A stretch of DNA of 64,000 nucleotides from K189A clade bacterium (GTDB taxonomy: Bacteria > Pseudomonadota > Gammaproteobacteria > Pseudomonadales > Azotimanducaceae), in assembly GCA_902565895.1 (NCBI GenBank), contig CACFGV010000003.1, positions 1 through 64,000 of the forward strand, given 5' to 3'. Shown here piece after piece: positions 13,849 through 23,389 of the stretch; positions within the stretch are counted from its first letter, which is position 1; the number at the start of each line of letters is the position of its first letter. Position numbers and translations under genes: made by a program. The notes under the pieces are model-generated. The model saw only the letters and a program-made list of their open reading frames with translations. It did not search any database and was not told where the DNA came from.

Positions 13849-14124
13849 GTGCCACGATCATTATTTAAAGGGCCATTCGTTGATACCCATCTGCTGAAAA
13901 AGGTGGAAACGGCAGCGGCTAACAATGAGCGCCGCCCGATTAAAACTTGGTCTCGACGCTCTATGGTCATGCCGGAGATGGTGGGTTTGACCATCGCCAT
14001 TCATAACGGCAGACAGCATGTTCCAGTACTTATTAACGAAGACATGGTGGGCCACAAACTGGGCGAGTTTGCGCCTACGCGAACCTACCGTGGTCACGCA
14101 GCAGATAAAAAAGCTAAGCGTTAA
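13849..14124 (+). CDS. rpsS: 30S ribosomal protein S19
   Basis: S19 is in the 30S head next to S13 and contacts 16S rRNA near the A site. It has 91 residues from GTG at 13849: [18 protein letters not shown], then [22 protein letters not shown] and [27 protein letters not shown] gives a ribosome-binding site. It lies 52 bases after rplB, with no structure seen in the gap. Confidence 0.97.
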   Translation: MPRSLFKGPFVDTHLLKKVETAAANNERRPIKTWSRRSMVMPEMVGLTIAIHNGRQHVPVLINEDMVGHKLGEFAPTRTYRGHAADKKAKR

Positions 14125-14148
14125 GCAACCGAGGCATAGAGGAAGAAC

Positions 14149-14481
14149 ATGGAAGTCAGTGCAATTGCCAAACGCCTACAAATCTCGCCGCAAAAGGTCC
14201 GATTGGTGGCGGATCAAGTACGTGGTAAGCCGGTTGCGGATGCGCTGGATATATTGAATTTCAGCACGCGTAAGGGAGCGCTGTTAGTGCGCAAAGCCGT
14301 TGAGTCCGCGATCTCTAATGCGGAGCACAACGAAGGGGCTGACGTTGACGATCTGCGAATATCAGAGATCTACGTCAACGAAGGTATGACCATGAAACGC
14401 ATTCGCCCACGGGCAAAGGGGCGGGCGGATCGAATTTTAAAGCGTAGCTGTCACATCACCGTGACGGTTTCCGACAGCTAA
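14149..14481 (+). CDS. rplV: 50S ribosomal protein L22
   Basis: L22 lines the narrowest part of the exit tunnel. It has 110 residues, the E. coli length. It begins [26 protein letters not shown]-like, and the tunnel hairpin includes [18 protein letters not shown], the region mutated in some macrolide-resistant strains, here of ordinary sequence. GAGGAAG precedes the ATG. Confidence 0.97.
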   Translation: MEVSAIAKRLQISPQKVRLVADQVRGKPVADALDILNFSTRKGALLVRKAVESAISNAEHNEGADVDDLRISEIYVNEGMTMKRIRPRAKGRADRILKRSCHITVTVSDS

Positions 14482-14493
14482 GAAGAGAAGACT

Positions 14494-15156
14494 ATGGGTC
14501 AGAAAGTACATCCAACAGGTATTCGGCTCGGCATTGTAAAAGACCATACGTCAGTCTGGTTTGCTGATAAAAAGAATTATCCCAAGTATCTGCTCAATGA
14601 TATCGAGGTGCGTGAGTTTTTGCGTAAGCGTTTGGCGGACGCCTCGGTTGCACGCATTGAAATTGAGCGGCCTGCGCAAACGGCCAAGGTAACGATCCAC
14701 ACGGCGCGACCAGGCATCGTCATAGGGAAAAAGGGCGAGGATGTTGAACGTTTGCGTGCCCAATTATCCTCGATGATGGGTGTACCCGTGCATGTCAACA
14801 TCGAAGAGATCCGTAAGCCAGAGTTGGATGCCACTTTGGTAGCGCAGAATGTCGCCCAGCAGCTTGAGCGCCGAGTGCAATTTCGCCGGGCCATGCGTCG
14901 GGTGATCCAGAATGCCATGCGGTTGGGTGCTGAAGGCATCAAGGTGCGGGTTGCGGGCCGCTTAGGTGGCGCCGAGATTGCACGTTCTGAGGTTTACCAC
15001 GAAGGTCGGGTGCCGCTGCACACATTACGAGCTGATATCGACTACGCAACCTGGGAAGCCGAAACCACCTACGGAATTCTAGGTATCAAAGTTTGGATAT
15101 TTAAGGGTGAAATTATTGGCCCGCAAGAAACTGCACAAGCGCCCCAACAGGCCTAA
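14494..15156 (+). CDS. rpsC: 30S ribosomal protein S3
   Basis: S3 forms part of the mRNA entry channel and its helicase activity. It has 220 residues (E. coli 233, the difference being in the C-terminal tail). It shows [20 protein letters not shown], the KH-domain motif [15 protein letters not shown] and the S3 C-domain segment [22 protein letters not shown]. It is followed by rplP after 21 bases. Confidence 0.97.
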   Translation: MGQKVHPTGIRLGIVKDHTSVWFADKKNYPKYLLNDIEVREFLRKRLADASVARIEIERPAQTAKVTIHTARPGIVIGKKGEDVERLRAQLSSMMGVPVHVNIEEIRKPELDATLVAQNVAQQLERRVQFRRAMRRVIQNAMRLGAEGIKVRVAGRLGGAEIARSEVYHEGRVPLHTLRADIDYATWEAETTYGILGIKVWIFKGEIIGPQETAQAPQQA

Positions 15157-15177
15157 CGATAAGGGTTTAGTGCGAAA

Positions 15178-15591
15178 ATGTTACAACCAAAACGTACAAA
15201 ATTTAGAAAGCAGCATAAAGGCCGTAACCGTGGTCTGGCGCTGCGCGGTAGTCGAGTGAGCTTTGGCGAGTTTGGACTTAAGGCCGTTGGTCGTGGTCGC
15301 CTAACAGCACGACAAATAGAGGCAGGACGGCGCGCGATGACACGCCGTATTCGTCGAGGCGGCAAAATTTGGATTCGAGTATTTCCCGATAAGCCCATAA
15401 CGAAGAAGCCGCTGGAAGTTCGGCAGGGTAAGGGTAAAGGCAGTGTCGAATACTGGGTCGCGCTCGTGCAGCCGGGAAAGGTGCTCTACGAGATGCAAGG
15501 CGTACCAGAGGATGTAGCTCGCGAAGCGTTGACTTTGGCGGCAGCAAAGCTGCCCTTCAAGACGGTATTTGTTAAGCGGACAGCAATGTAA
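15178..15591 (+). CDS. rplP: 50S ribosomal protein L16
   Basis: L16 helps position the A- and P-site tRNAs and is one of the last proteins added to the 50S subunit. It has 137 residues (E. coli 136), beginning [19 protein letters not shown], with [18 protein letters not shown] and [22 protein letters not shown]. Its stop shares one base with the rpmC start (TAATG). Confidence 0.97.
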   Translation: MLQPKRTKFRKQHKGRNRGLALRGSRVSFGEFGLKAVGRGRLTARQIEAGRRAMTRRIRRGGKIWIRVFPDKPITKKPLEVRQGKGKGSVEYWVALVQPGKVLYEMQGVPEDVAREALTLAAAKLPFKTVFVKRTAM

Positions 15592-15782
15592 TGAAAGCCA
15601 CGGATTTAAGAGCAAAAAGCGCGGATGAATTGCAGGCAGAAGTGTTGCGACTGCAAAAAGAACATTTCGCACTGCGAATGCAGCGCGCCAGCGGACAGCT
15701 TGGCCAGTCACATTTGTTAAAAGAAGTTCGGCGTGACCTAGCGCGTGTGAAAACAATCATGAAGGAGGCATCGGATGTCTGA
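15591..15782 (+). CDS. rpmC: 50S ribosomal protein L29
   Basis: L29 is a small two-helix protein at the tunnel exit next to L23. It has 63 residues, as in E. coli. It reads [19 protein letters not shown], with the conserved [14 protein letters not shown] and the C-terminal [11 protein letters not shown]. It overlaps rplP by one base and rpsQ by eight, so it is tightly coupled on both sides. Confidence 0.95.
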   Translation: MKATDLRAKSADELQAEVLRLQKEHFALRMQRASGQLGQSHLLKEVRRDLARVKTIMKEASDV

Positions 15783-16056
15783 TACAGAAGTCCAGGCCCA
15801 AGAGAAAAATCCGCGAGCCGTATCTGGCGTAGTGGTCAGTGACCGCATGTCGAAGTCGATTACGGTGAAGATCGAGCGTCGCGTTAAGCACCCGGTGTAC
15901 GGCAAGTTCGTGAGGAAGTCGACAAAGATCCACGCACATGATGAAGAAAACCAATGTCAGGTAGGCGATACGGTAACAGTTGTTGAGTGTCGTCCGATTT
16001 CAAAGACCAAGACGTGGACGCTGCAAAGCATCGACGTCCGAGCTGCCGGAGTCTAA
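15775..16056 (+). CDS. rpsQ: 30S ribosomal protein S17
   Basis: S17 is a primary 16S rRNA-binding protein with an OB fold. It has 93 residues (E. coli 84), with a slightly longer N-terminus ([18 protein letters not shown]). The core shows [23 protein letters not shown], the KIHAHDEEN loop and [23 protein letters not shown] lies 8-12 bases before the ATG, inside rpmC. Confidence 0.96.
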   Translation: MSDTEVQAQEKNPRAVSGVVVSDRMSKSITVKIERRVKHPVYGKFVRKSTKIHAHDEENQCQVGDTVTVVECRPISKTKTWTLQSIDVRAAGV

Positions 16057-16062
16057 GAAGCC

Positions 16063-16431
16063 ATGATTCAGACAGAAACAATGCTCGACATCGCAGATAA
16101 CAGCGGCGCTCGCAAGGTCCAATGCATCAAAGTGCTGGGCGGCAGTCATCGGCGTTACGCAGGAATCGGCGATGTCATAAAGGTCACGGTCAAGGAAGCG
16201 ATTCCAAGAGGCCGGGTAAAAAAAGGCCAAGTCATGGATGCGGTAGTCGTGCGCACACGAAAAGGGGTGCGTCGTGCAGACGGTTCCCTGATTAAGTTCG
16301 ACCAAAATGCCGCAGTGTTATTGAACGCGCAAAAGCAACCGGTTGGAACACGCATCTTTGGGCCAGTAACGCGCGAGCTTCGTACAGAGAATTTCATGCG
16401 CATCGTATCGCTTGCGCCGGAGGTGCTCTAG
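16063..16431 (+). CDS. rplN: 50S ribosomal protein L14
   Basis: L14 forms intersubunit bridges and is the binding site of the silencing factor RsfS, whose gene is also in this window. It has 122 residues, near the E. coli 123. It begins [28 protein letters not shown] and ends with [13 protein letters not shown] and [12 protein letters not shown]. In E. coli this gene starts the spc operon; here it follows rpsQ after only 6 bases. Confidence 0.97.
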   Translation: MIQTETMLDIADNSGARKVQCIKVLGGSHRRYAGIGDVIKVTVKEAIPRGRVKKGQVMDAVVVRTRKGVRRADGSLIKFDQNAAVLLNAQKQPVGTRIFGPVTRELRTENFMRIVSLAPEVL

Positions 16432-16592
16432 GCCTGGCGCAATGGCTTTTTCGCTGCAGGGTTGCTGACAATGGAAAACAAGCGCAACAGAACGAAAATA
16501 GATCCACTGATGCAAATGAGGCTCAGTCGATCAGCTAAAAGAACACGTTGGCCCCATGGTCGGCACGGAAAGGAAACGGATCGAGAGACGGC
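16432..16592 (+). promoter_or_regulatory. rplN-rplX spacer with one hairpin
   Basis: This is an unusually long gap for a ribosomal operon (161 bases). It can form GATC-C-ACTGA pairing with TCAGT-C-GATC (16501-16532, nine pairs with one C-C mismatch). In E. coli the S8 repressor site lies between rplX and rplE, but here those two genes are two bases apart. A relocated control site is possible. No convincing promoter was seen. Confidence 0.3.
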
Positions 16593-16910
16593 ATGTTAAA
16601 GATCAAAAAAGATGACGAAGTGGTTGTGATCGCCGGTCGCGATAAGGGCCGACGCGGTGAAGTACTGCGGGTGCTTAAGGACGGTCGTCTAATGGTTGCT
16701 GGCATCAATATGGTAAAGAAGCATCAGCGGCCTAATCCGAATGCAGGAGAGCAAGGCGGCATTATTTCCCAAGAGGCGCCAATACAGGCGTCAAACGTGG
16801 CGATCTGGAACGACGAAGACGAGCGCGCTGATCGAGTTGGCGTGCGGATCGAAGAAGACGGAACGAAAACCCGCTTTTTCAAATCAAATGGTAAAGCAAT
16901 CGAAGGCTAG
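16593..16910 (+). CDS. rplX: 50S ribosomal protein L24
   Basis: L24 initiates 50S assembly and has a KOW motif. From ATG at 16593 it has 105 residues (E. coli 104): [24 protein letters not shown], then [32 protein letters not shown] and the terminal [15 protein letters not shown] longer frame extends upstream but lacks homology. GAGAG before this ATG supports the choice. rplE starts two bases after its stop. Confidence 0.95.
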   Translation: MLKIKKDDEVVVIAGRDKGRRGEVLRVLKDGRLMVAGINMVKKHQRPNPNAGEQGGIISQEAPIQASNVAIWNDEDERADRVGVRIEEDGTKTRFFKSNGKAIEG

Positions 16911-16912
16911 TT

Positions 16913-17452
16913 ATGGCGAACCTATACCAAAAGTACCGCGATGAAATTCGCCCGAAGCTGCAAAAAGATCTCGACATCAAGAATCCCATGGCAGTGCCGA
17001 AGATAACTAAGATCACGATCAACATGGGCGTGGGCGAAGCCATTGCAGACCGTAAAGTGATGGAGGCAGCTGTCGCAGATATGACCGCGATCGCGGGTCA
17101 GCAGCCTGTGGTTTGCCTAGCCAGACGCTCTGAAGCTGGCTTTAAAATCCGTGAGGGCTACCCTATCGGCTGTAAGGTGACCCTGCGTCGGCAACGCATG
17201 TACGACTTTATCGAGCGGCTGGTAGACATCGCGATTCCTCGTATTCGCGACTTCCGTGGCCTTAACCCTAAAGCGTTTGATGGCCGCGGTAACTTCAGCA
17301 TGGGGCTCTCTGAGCAAATCGTTTTTGCTGAGATTGACTACGACAAGATCGATAAGATTCGTGGAATGGACATCTGCGTGACCACCTCCGCACAAACAAA
17401 CGAAGACGCACTGGAACTGCTAAAGGCGTTCAAGTTCCCGTTCCGTACCTAA
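16913..17452 (+). CDS. rplE: 50S ribosomal protein L5
   Basis: L5 binds 5S rRNA and contacts the P-site tRNA. It has 179 residues, the E. coli length. It begins [17 protein letters not shown] and shows [54 protein letters not shown]-like and [10 protein letters not shown]. It is an spc operon member. Confidence 0.97.
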   Translation: MANLYQKYRDEIRPKLQKDLDIKNPMAVPKITKITINMGVGEAIADRKVMEAAVADMTAIAGQQPVVCLARRSEAGFKIREGYPIGCKVTLRRQRMYDFIERLVDIAIPRIRDFRGLNPKAFDGRGNFSMGLSEQIVFAEIDYDKIDKIRGMDICVTTSAQTNEDALELLKAFKFPFRT

Positions 17453-17466
17453 CGAGAGAAAGATTT

Positions 17467-17772
17467 ATGGCCAAGCGCTCAATGATAGAGAGAGAAAAAA
17501 AGCGTAGTCGGGTACGCGCAAAATACATGCAAAAGCGTATGGCGCTGAAAGCGATTATTTCAGACCGCAACGTATCCGACGAAGAACGTTGGGAGGCGCA
17601 ACTGAAATTGCAGGCGCTACCACGCGACTCAAGCTCAGTGCGTGAGCAACGGCGATGCGGCGTCACTGGTCGCCCACACGCGGTTTACCGCAAATTTGGA
17701 TTGGCTCGTAACAAGCTGCGTGAAGCCGCAATGCGTGGTGACGTTCCGGGTCTTGTTAAGGCGAGTTGGTAG
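17467..17772 (+). CDS. rpsN: 30S ribosomal protein S14
   Basis: S14 lies in the 30S head near S3 and S10. It has 101 residues and is the long, zinc-independent form: the CxxC pairs of the zinc-binding paralogue are absent. It begins [20 protein letters not shown] and ends [45 protein letters not shown] precedes the ATG. Confidence 0.97.
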   Translation: MAKRSMIEREKKRSRVRAKYMQKRMALKAIISDRNVSDEERWEAQLKLQALPRDSSSVREQRRCGVTGRPHAVYRKFGLARNKLREAAMRGDVPGLVKASW

Positions 17773-17782
17773 GAATTAGTTC

Positions 17783-18175
17783 ATGACAATGCAAGATCCC
17801 ATCGCTGACCTGTTAACGCGTATGCGTAACGCGCAAATGGCCGGCCACGTGACCGTAGAAATTCCGAACTCGAAAGCCAAGCAGGCGATTCTGCAGGTGT
17901 TGCTCGACGAAGGTTACATTACGGGTTTTTCGGTTTCCGATGACATTAAGAGCACGATTACCGTTGATCTGAAATATCACCAAGGTTTGCCGGTGATCGA
18001 AGAGATCGCACGTGTTAGCCGTCCTGGGCTGCGTATTTATAAAGAAAGCAATGAATTGCCGAAGGTCCGAGGTGGTTTGGGCGTGGCGATTGTAAGTACT
18101 AACAAAGGTGTGATGACAGATAAAGCAGCGCGAGCCCACGGCGTGGGTGGCGAAGTTTTGTGCACGGTTTTTTAG
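17783..18175 (+). CDS. rpsH: 30S ribosomal protein S8
   Basis: S8 binds the central domain of 16S rRNA. In E. coli it also represses the spc operon at the rplX-rplE junction. It has 130 residues, beginning [21 protein letters not shown], with [19 protein letters not shown] and the C-terminal rRNA-binding [20 protein letters not shown]. The usual repressor site cannot exist at the two-base rplX-rplE gap here. Confidence 0.97.
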   Translation: MTMQDPIADLLTRMRNAQMAGHVTVEIPNSKAKQAILQVLLDEGYITGFSVSDDIKSTITVDLKYHQGLPVIEEIARVSRPGLRIYKESNELPKVRGGLGVAIVSTNKGVMTDKAARAHGVGGEVLCTVF

Positions 18176-18184
18176 AGGTTATTT

Positions 18185-18718
18185 ATGTCTCGCGTAGCAA
18201 ATAGTCCGGTAGCCATTCCAGCAGGCCTAGAAGTCAGTCTTAATGGCCAGGAGTTCTCGGTAAAGGGAAAGAAAGGCGAGCTGCAACTCGTTATTCATGA
18301 TTCAGTGGCGCTCACCCAAGAAGAGGGCGAGTTGAAGCTGGCGGCGAAGTCCGAAGAAACGTCGGCGCGAGCCCTTGCCGGTACTATGCGTGCGCTGGTG
18401 CAAAACATGGTGACGGGCGTTACCGATGGTTTTGAAAAAAAACTAGAGCTACAAGGGGTTGGCTACCGAGCCCAGGCCCAGGGCAATAAGTTGACCTTAC
18501 AGTTGGGGTTCTCGCATCCGGTGGAGTACCAACTACCCGAAGGGGTGAAAGCGGAAGCAACCAGCCAGACAGAAATTGTTATATCTGGCGTAGATAAACA
18601 AAAAGTTGGACAGGTTTGCGCAGAAATTCGCGCCTTCCGTCCACCAGAGCCTTACAAAGGTAAGGGTGTTCGCTATGCCGGTGAGTATGTGCGTCGTAAG
18701 GAAGCTAAAAAGAAATAA
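18185..18718 (+). CDS. rplF: 50S ribosomal protein L6
   Basis: L6 is near the factor-binding site of the large subunit. It has 177 residues, the E. coli length. It begins [19 protein letters not shown] and has two repeated L6 domains. The second carries [29 protein letters not shown]-like sequence and the motif [26 protein letters not shown]. An 88-base gap without recognisable structure follows. Confidence 0.97.
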   Translation: MSRVANSPVAIPAGLEVSLNGQEFSVKGKKGELQLVIHDSVALTQEEGELKLAAKSEETSARALAGTMRALVQNMVTGVTDGFEKKLELQGVGYRAQAQGNKLTLQLGFSHPVEYQLPEGVKAEATSQTEIVISGVDKQKVGQVCAEIRAFRPPEPYKGKGVRYAGEYVRRKEAKKK

Positions 18719-18806
18719 CTAGACCGTAAAACCGCGACGGATAGCGGCCAGATTACAGAGTGGAGCGTATGCGTTCGCACAACTCGAAATTGGAGTGGAT
18801 TCAGGA

Positions 18807-19157
18807 ATGAATGAAAAAAAGAGCAGTAGACTTCGTCGCGCGCGACGTAGCCGCATGAAGATGCGTGAACTGGGTGCTGTTCGACTCAGCGTCAACAGAA
18901 CACCTCGGCACATTTACGCCCAGGTGATAGCCGCAGATGGCGGCGAGATTTTGGCCCAGGCGTCAACATTAGAAGCAGATCTGCGCGGTGGTGCTACGGG
19001 TAATGTCGCGACAGCGGAAAAAGTCGGCAAATTAATCGCCGAGCGAGCGAAAAAGGTTGGCATTACGAATGTTGCGTTCGATCGTTCTGGGTTCAAGTAC
19101 CACGGCCGGGTAAAGGCGTTGGCAGATGCAGCACGCGAAGGCGGATTGGAGTTTTAA
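18807..19157 (+). CDS. rplR: 50S ribosomal protein L18
   Basis: L18 delivers 5S rRNA to the large subunit together with L5. From ATG at 18807 it has 116 residues (E. coli 117): [19 protein letters not shown], then [20 protein letters not shown] and [30 protein letters not shown] at 18795 would add four residues. The Shine-Dalgarno signal is poor for either start, so the start is only probable. rpsE begins on the next base after the stop. Confidence 0.93.
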   Translation: MNEKKSSRLRRARRSRMKMRELGAVRLSVNRTPRHIYAQVIAADGGEILAQASTLEADLRGGATGNVATAEKVGKLIAERAKKVGITNVAFDRSGFKYHGRVKALADAAREGGLEF

Positions 19158-19661
19158 ATGGCATATTCCGAAGAGATACGCGAAGAAGGACTGGTTGAGA
19201 AGCTTGTCCAGGTCAACCGGGTAGCAAAGGTTGTAAAAGGCGGACGGATTTTTGGTTTTACCGCGCTCACCGTTGTAGGAGATGGTAACGGCAAGGTTGG
19301 GTTCGGGCGTGGTAAAGCACGCGAGGTGCCCACGGCGATCCAGAAAGCTATGGAAGCTGCCCGTCGTAACATGGTCGATGTTGATTTAAACGGCGACACT
19401 CTTTGGTACGCAACCACAGCTCGCCACTCAGCGTCAAAGGTATATATGCAACCGGCCTCAGAAGGTACTGGTGTCATTGCTGGGGGCACAATGCGGGCGG
19501 TACTAGAAGCCGCTGGTGTACAAAACGTATTGGCGAAGTGCTATGGCTCGACTAATCCAGTGAATGTTGTGCAGGCAACTTTTAAGGCATTGCGAGCTGC
19601 GCGTTCACCAGAACGTATTGCGCAAAAACGCGACAAGGCCGTCGAAGACGTCGTTGCGTAA
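19158..19661 (+). CDS. rpsE: 30S ribosomal protein S5
   Basis: S5 lines the mRNA entry channel and affects decoding accuracy. It has 167 residues, the E. coli length. It shows the dsRBD-like [41 protein letters not shown] region, [18 protein letters not shown] and [12 protein letters not shown]. It directly abuts rplR. Confidence 0.97.
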   Translation: MAYSEEIREEGLVEKLVQVNRVAKVVKGGRIFGFTALTVVGDGNGKVGFGRGKAREVPTAIQKAMEAARRNMVDVDLNGDTLWYATTARHSASKVYMQPASEGTGVIAGGTMRAVLEAAGVQNVLAKCYGSTNPVNVVQATFKALRAARSPERIAQKRDKAVEDVVA

Positions 19662-19686
19662 CGGCTGGCACAGGTAGGAAGCACAA

Positions 19687-19875
19687 ATGAGCGATAAAAC
19701 TGTAACAGTGACCCTGACCAAGAGTCCGATTGGTCGATTAAAAAATCACAAGGCCTGTGTACAAGGCTTGGGGCTGCGTCGTATTGGGCACACCGTGACG
19801 GTGCAAGATACACCGTCAGTACGCGGCATGATCAATCGCATAAGTTATATGTTGCGAGTCGAGGGAGAATCCTAA
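19687..19875 (+). CDS. rpmD: 50S ribosomal protein L30
   Basis: L30 is a small 50S protein that binds 5S/23S rRNA. It has 62 residues (E. coli 59) and contains [40 protein letters not shown] and [13 protein letters not shown]. Its stop shares one base with the rplO start. Confidence 0.95.
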   Translation: MSDKTVTVTLTKSPIGRLKNHKACVQGLGLRRIGHTVTVQDTPSVRGMINRISYMLRVEGES

Positions 19876-20411
19876 TGCGCATGAACGAACTGCAACCCGC
19901 CGCTGGCAGCCGTAAGAGCAAGCGACGTGTTGGGCGCGGGCCGGGCTCTGGCTTTGGTAAGACGGCTGCGCGTGGTCAAAAGGGACAAAAAGCTCGCTCT
20001 GGCGGTGGCGTAAGGCCAGGCTTTGAAGGTGGGCAGTTGCCATTACAAATGCGCATTCCAAAGTTTGGATTTCGCTCGCGCGTGGCTCTGAGCACAGCCG
20101 AGGTTCGACTGAGTGAATTGGCCAAAGTTGAAGGCGAGCAAATCACTCTAGATAGCTTAAAGCAAGCTAACGTTGTTCGTCGTGACATGAAGCGCGTGCG
20201 CATAATGTTGTCTGGCGAAATCGCTAGAGCGGTTGCTGTGGAAGGCGCAAACATTGCGGTCACTAAGGGCGCTAAGGCGGCTATCGAAGCTGCTGGTGGC
20301 AAAGTAGTTTTTGCAGAAAAAGCCCCAACTGCGGAGAAAAAAGCCGCACCTAAAGCTGCAGCTGAAGAACCAGCCGCAGATGCACCAAGCGAAAACAAAG
20401 ACGCTGAATAG
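19875..20411 (+). CDS. rplO: 50S ribosomal protein L15 with extended tail
   Basis: L15 is a late assembly protein of the large subunit. The core begins [18 protein letters not shown], followed by [37 protein letters not shown] and the C-terminal [19 protein letters not shown]. The product has 178 residues against about 144 in E. coli. The extra 34 residues are an alanine-, lysine- and glutamate-rich tail ([20 protein letters not shown] and onward). The tail is in frame and ends in a normal stop before secY, so it looks real. Confidence 0.95.
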   Translation: MRMNELQPAAGSRKSKRRVGRGPGSGFGKTAARGQKGQKARSGGGVRPGFEGGQLPLQMRIPKFGFRSRVALSTAEVRLSELAKVEGEQITLDSLKQANVVRRDMKRVRIMLSGEIARAVAVEGANIAVTKGAKAAIEAAGGKVVFAEKAPTAEKKAAPKAAAEEPAADAPSENKDAE

Positions 20412-20440
20412 CGCATAAATATAGAAACGAAAACGTAACG

Positions 20441-21775
20441 ATGGCACGCAATCAAACCGAAATGGCCAATCAATTGGCAGGCAATCAGGCCGGAGTCGCT
20501 GAACTCCGTAGCCGATTGCTGTTCGTGCTGTTTGCGCTGATCGTATATCGGGTAGGTACACACATACCCGTTCCGGGAATCGATCCCGGCCAATTGCAGG
20601 CGCTGTTTAACCAAAACCAGGGCGGCATTTTAGAACTGTTTAATATGTTCTCTGGTGGCGCATGGGAACGTATGAGTATTCTCGCCCTGGGTGTTATTCC
20701 ATACATTACCGCCAGCATCATTATGAACCTGCTGACCATGATGTACCCGCAGTTCCAGCAGTGGCGTAAGGAAGGCGATGCAGGCCGAAGAAAAATCACC
20801 AAGGCCACCCGATACCTCACCCTGGGCATTGCTCTCATTCAAGGCACTTCACTGGCTGTGACGTTAGGAAATCAGGGCCTAGCTTTTGATGCTGGGTTCA
20901 CCTTTTTGTTTGTAGCGACGCTAACGCTGGTAACCGGATCCATTTTTATGATGTGGCTAGGTGAACAAATCACCGAGCGCGGGGTAGGTAACGGAATCTC
21001 GCTATTGATCTTCGCCGGCATCGTATCCGGCTTTCCTGCAGCGATTGGTCAGATGTTTGAATCTGCTCGCCAGGGCAACCTGAACATTATTGTGTTGCTG
21101 GCTATGGCAGCAATTGCCATCGCTCTGGTTTGGTTTGTGGTACGCGTAGAGCGCGGACAACGCCGCATTACAGTGAACTATGCAAAGAAACAACAAGGAC
21201 GCCGAGTATTTCAGGCCCAAAGCAGTCACCTGCCACTGAAAATCAACATGGCGGGCGTTATCCCTGCAATTTTTGCCTCCAGTCTATTGCTCGCCCCGGC
21301 GTCTATGGCGAGTTGGTTCGGCAGCAATCCAGGCATGGACTGGTTACAACAAGTGTCCTTAGTGCTGTCGCCAGGGCAACCGCTGTACATCATGATGTTC
21401 GCCGCCGGGATCATCTTCTTTAGTTTCTTCTACACCGCGATCATGTTCGATCCAAAAGATGTTGCAGACAACTTGAAGCGCCAAGGCGCCTACGTACCCG
21501 GAATTCGCCCAGGCCAACAAACCTCCAAATACATTGACGACGTTATTACTCGGTTAACAGTGTTCGGTGCGTTGTATGTGACGCTTGTATGCCTACTGCC
21601 GGAATTTATGGTGGTGTTTTTTGACGCCTCATTCCAGCTTGGTGGTACGGCGGTGTTGATCGTTGTCGTGGTGGCAATGGACTTCATGTCCCAGGTGCAG
21701 TCGCACTTGATGAGCAGCCAGTACGCGAAGTTGATGGAAAAATCGAATTTACAGAACTACGGACGGCGTCGTTAA
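20441..21775 (+). CDS. secY: Preprotein translocase subunit SecY
   Basis: SecY is the inner-membrane protein-conducting channel, working with SecE, SecG and SecA. It has 444 residues (E. coli 443) with ten hydrophobic segments. Landmarks are the plug and TM2 region ([39 protein letters not shown]), [10 protein letters not shown] and the cytoplasmic loop [12 protein letters not shown]-like ([19 protein letters not shown]). A later one is [23 protein letters not shown]. Its place between rplO and rpmJ is standard. Confidence 0.98.
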   Translation: MARNQTEMANQLAGNQAGVAELRSRLLFVLFALIVYRVGTHIPVPGIDPGQLQALFNQNQGGILELFNMFSGGAWERMSILALGVIPYITASIIMNLLTMMYPQFQQWRKEGDAGRRKITKATRYLTLGIALIQGTSLAVTLGNQGLAFDAGFTFLFVATLTLVTGSIFMMWLGEQITERGVGNGISLLIFAGIVSGFPAAIGQMFESARQGNLNIIVLLAMAAIAIALVWFVVRVERGQRRITVNYAKKQQGRRVFQAQSSHLPLKINMAGVIPAIFASSLLLAPASMASWFGSNPGMDWLQQVSLVLSPGQPLYIMMFAAGIIFFSFFYTAIMFDPKDVADNLKRQGAYVPGIRPGQQTSKYIDDVITRLTVFGALYVTLVCLLPEFMVVFFDASFQLGGTAVLIVVVVAMDFMSQVQSHLMSSQYAKLMEKSNLQNYGRRR

Positions 21776-21797
21776 AACGCCGCGTAGGTAAGGAATC

Positions 21798-21914
21798 ATG
21801 AAAGTTAGAGCATCAGTAAAGAAAATTTGTCGAAACTGCAAAATCGTAAAGCGCAAAGGTGTGGTGCGAGTAATTTGCAGTGCAGAACCGCGTCACAAGC
21901 AGCGTCAAGGGTAA
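21798..21914 (+). CDS. rpmJ: 50S ribosomal protein L36
   Basis: This is a 38-residue ribosomal protein of the zinc-binding form: [20 protein letters not shown] and onward, ending HKQRQG. Zinc ligands are C11, C14, C27 and H33. AAGGA precedes the ATG. It lies between secY and rpsM, its usual position. Confidence 0.97.
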   Translation: MKVRASVKKICRNCKIVKRKGVVRVICSAEPRHKQRQG

Positions 21915-21920
21915 CATTGA

Positions 21921-21940
21921 CGTTTAAGTGGCCTTAAACG
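21921..21940 (+). promoter_or_regulatory. Hairpin upstream of rpsM
   Basis: A perfect 8-base stem (CGTTTAAG/CTTAAACG, 4-base loop) ends at the rpsM ribosome-binding site. In E. coli, S4 represses the alpha operon by binding RNA at the rpsM start. Position suggests a related role, but the E. coli pseudoknot is not evident. There is no T tract, so it is not a terminator. Confidence 0.35.
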
Positions 21941-21950
21941 GAGCGAATAA

Positions 21951-22307
21951 ATGGCACGTATTGCCGGAATAAACATACCGGATAACAAACACGCAAGGAT
22001 CTCGTTGACGTATATCTACGGCATCGGACGTACAGCGGCAGACAAGATTTGTGCAGCGGCTGGAGTAAATCCTGATGCAAAGATTGGTGAACTGGACGAA
22101 GCCAATCTCGACGCAATTCGCACCGAGGTGGGTAATTTCACGGTTGAAGGCGACCTGCGTCGAGAAACTTCCATGAACATCAAGCGATTGATGGACCTTG
22201 GTTGCTATCGCGGTATGCGTCACCGGCGGCATTTGCCGGTGCGCGGTCAGCGAACCAAAACTAATGCGCGCACCCGCAAGGGACCAAAGCGTCCCATTCG
22301 TCGATAG
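21951..22307 (+). CDS. rpsM: 30S ribosomal protein S13
   Basis: S13 is in the 30S head and forms bridges to L5 and contacts with the P-site tRNA. It has 118 residues, the E. coli length. It begins [26 protein letters not shown] and ends with [22 protein letters not shown]-like basic tail sequence. It is the first gene of the alpha operon segment. Confidence 0.97.
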   Translation: MARIAGINIPDNKHARISLTYIYGIGRTAADKICAAAGVNPDAKIGELDEANLDAIRTEVGNFTVEGDLRRETSMNIKRLMDLGCYRGMRHRRHLPVRGQRTKTNARTRKGPKRPIRR

Positions 22308-22325
22308 GCTTAGGTAGGAACTGAT

Positions 22326-22700
22326 ATGGCCGAGAAGAAAAAATCGAAACGAGTCGTAGTGGATGGGTTGGCGCACATTCATGCGTCTTTCAATAACACC
22401 ATCATTACGATTACCGATCGACAAGGTAATGCACTGAGTTGGGCAACCTCTGGCGGTTCTGGTTTCCGCGGATCACGTAAGAGCACGCCCTTTGCCGCAC
22501 AGGTAGCGGCCGAGCGAGCGAGTAATGTTGCAGTTGAGTTCGGCATGAAGAGTGTCGATGTATTCGTGAAAGGACCCGGTCCAGGCCGTGAGTCGGCGGT
22601 TCGAGCCATCAACGCAGCGGGCCTGAAGATCAATAGCATTGCTGACGTTACACCGATCCCGCACAACGGCTGTCGGCCACCCAAGCGCCGTCGCGTGTAG
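22326..22700 (+). CDS. rpsK: 30S ribosomal protein S11
   Basis: S11 forms the platform of the small subunit near the mRNA exit. It has 124 residues (E. coli 129). Conserved stretches are [24 protein letters not shown]-like, [32 protein letters not shown] and [24 protein letters not shown] precedes the ATG. Confidence 0.97.
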   Translation: MAEKKKSKRVVVDGLAHIHASFNNTIITITDRQGNALSWATSGGSGFRGSRKSTPFAAQVAAERASNVAVEFGMKSVDVFVKGPGPGRESAVRAINAAGLKINSIADVTPIPHNGCRPPKRRRV

Positions 22701-22733
22701 CGGCTTGCAAAGAACTCGAACGGAGAAGTAGGA

Positions 22734-23354
22734 ATGGCCCGATATCTAGGACCAAAACTAAAACTAAGTCGTCGTGAAGGCACGGATCTATACCTCAAGA
22801 GTGGGGTTAGACCGATTGACTCGAAATGTAAGATTGACAACGCGCCGGGTCAGCATGGTATCCGCAGAGGACGTCTCTCAGACTACGCAGTTCAGCTGCG
22901 CGAGAAGCAAAAAGTCAGACGCCTTTATGGTGTACTGGAAAAGCAATTCCGCAACTACTACAAAAAAGCAGATCGCAAACGCGGTGCCACCGGCGAGAAT
23001 CTGCTAAAGCTTTTGGAAAGCCGACTGGACAATGTAGTTTATCGTATGGGATTCGGCTCCACCCGGGCGGAATCGCGGCAATTGGTATCGCACAAATCAA
23101 TCACTGTTAACGGCGGATTGGTAAACGTCGCGTCCTATCAGGTGCAGCCTGGTGATGTGGTCGCAGTGCATGAAAAGTCACGCAATCAGTTACGCATTCA
23201 GGCGGCACTGCAGTTGGCGAGCCAGCGTGGCGAGATAGATTGGGTTGATGTAAATGCTGGGAATTTTGAAGGTGTATTTAAACGCCTACCAGACCGCGAG
23301 GAATTGCCGGCAGAAATCAACGAAAACCTCATCGTCGAGCTCTACTCGAAGTAA
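22734..23354 (+). CDS. rpsD: 30S ribosomal protein S4
   Basis: S4 nucleates 30S assembly, shapes the mRNA entry and represses the alpha operon in E. coli. It has 206 residues, the E. coli length. It reads [19 protein letters not shown], then [21 protein letters not shown]-like, and the S4 RNA-binding domain [20 protein letters not shown] followed by [13 protein letters not shown]. The N-terminal region has no zinc cysteine cluster. Confidence 0.97.
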   Translation: MARYLGPKLKLSRREGTDLYLKSGVRPIDSKCKIDNAPGQHGIRRGRLSDYAVQLREKQKVRRLYGVLEKQFRNYYKKADRKRGATGENLLKLLESRLDNVVYRMGFGSTRAESRQLVSHKSITVNGGLVNVASYQVQPGDVVAVHEKSRNQLRIQAALQLASQRGEIDWVDVNAGNFEGVFKRLPDREELPAEINENLIVELYSK

Positions 23355-23389
23355 GTGATCTGGCGCATTGCGCCATAGGAGAGAACAAC

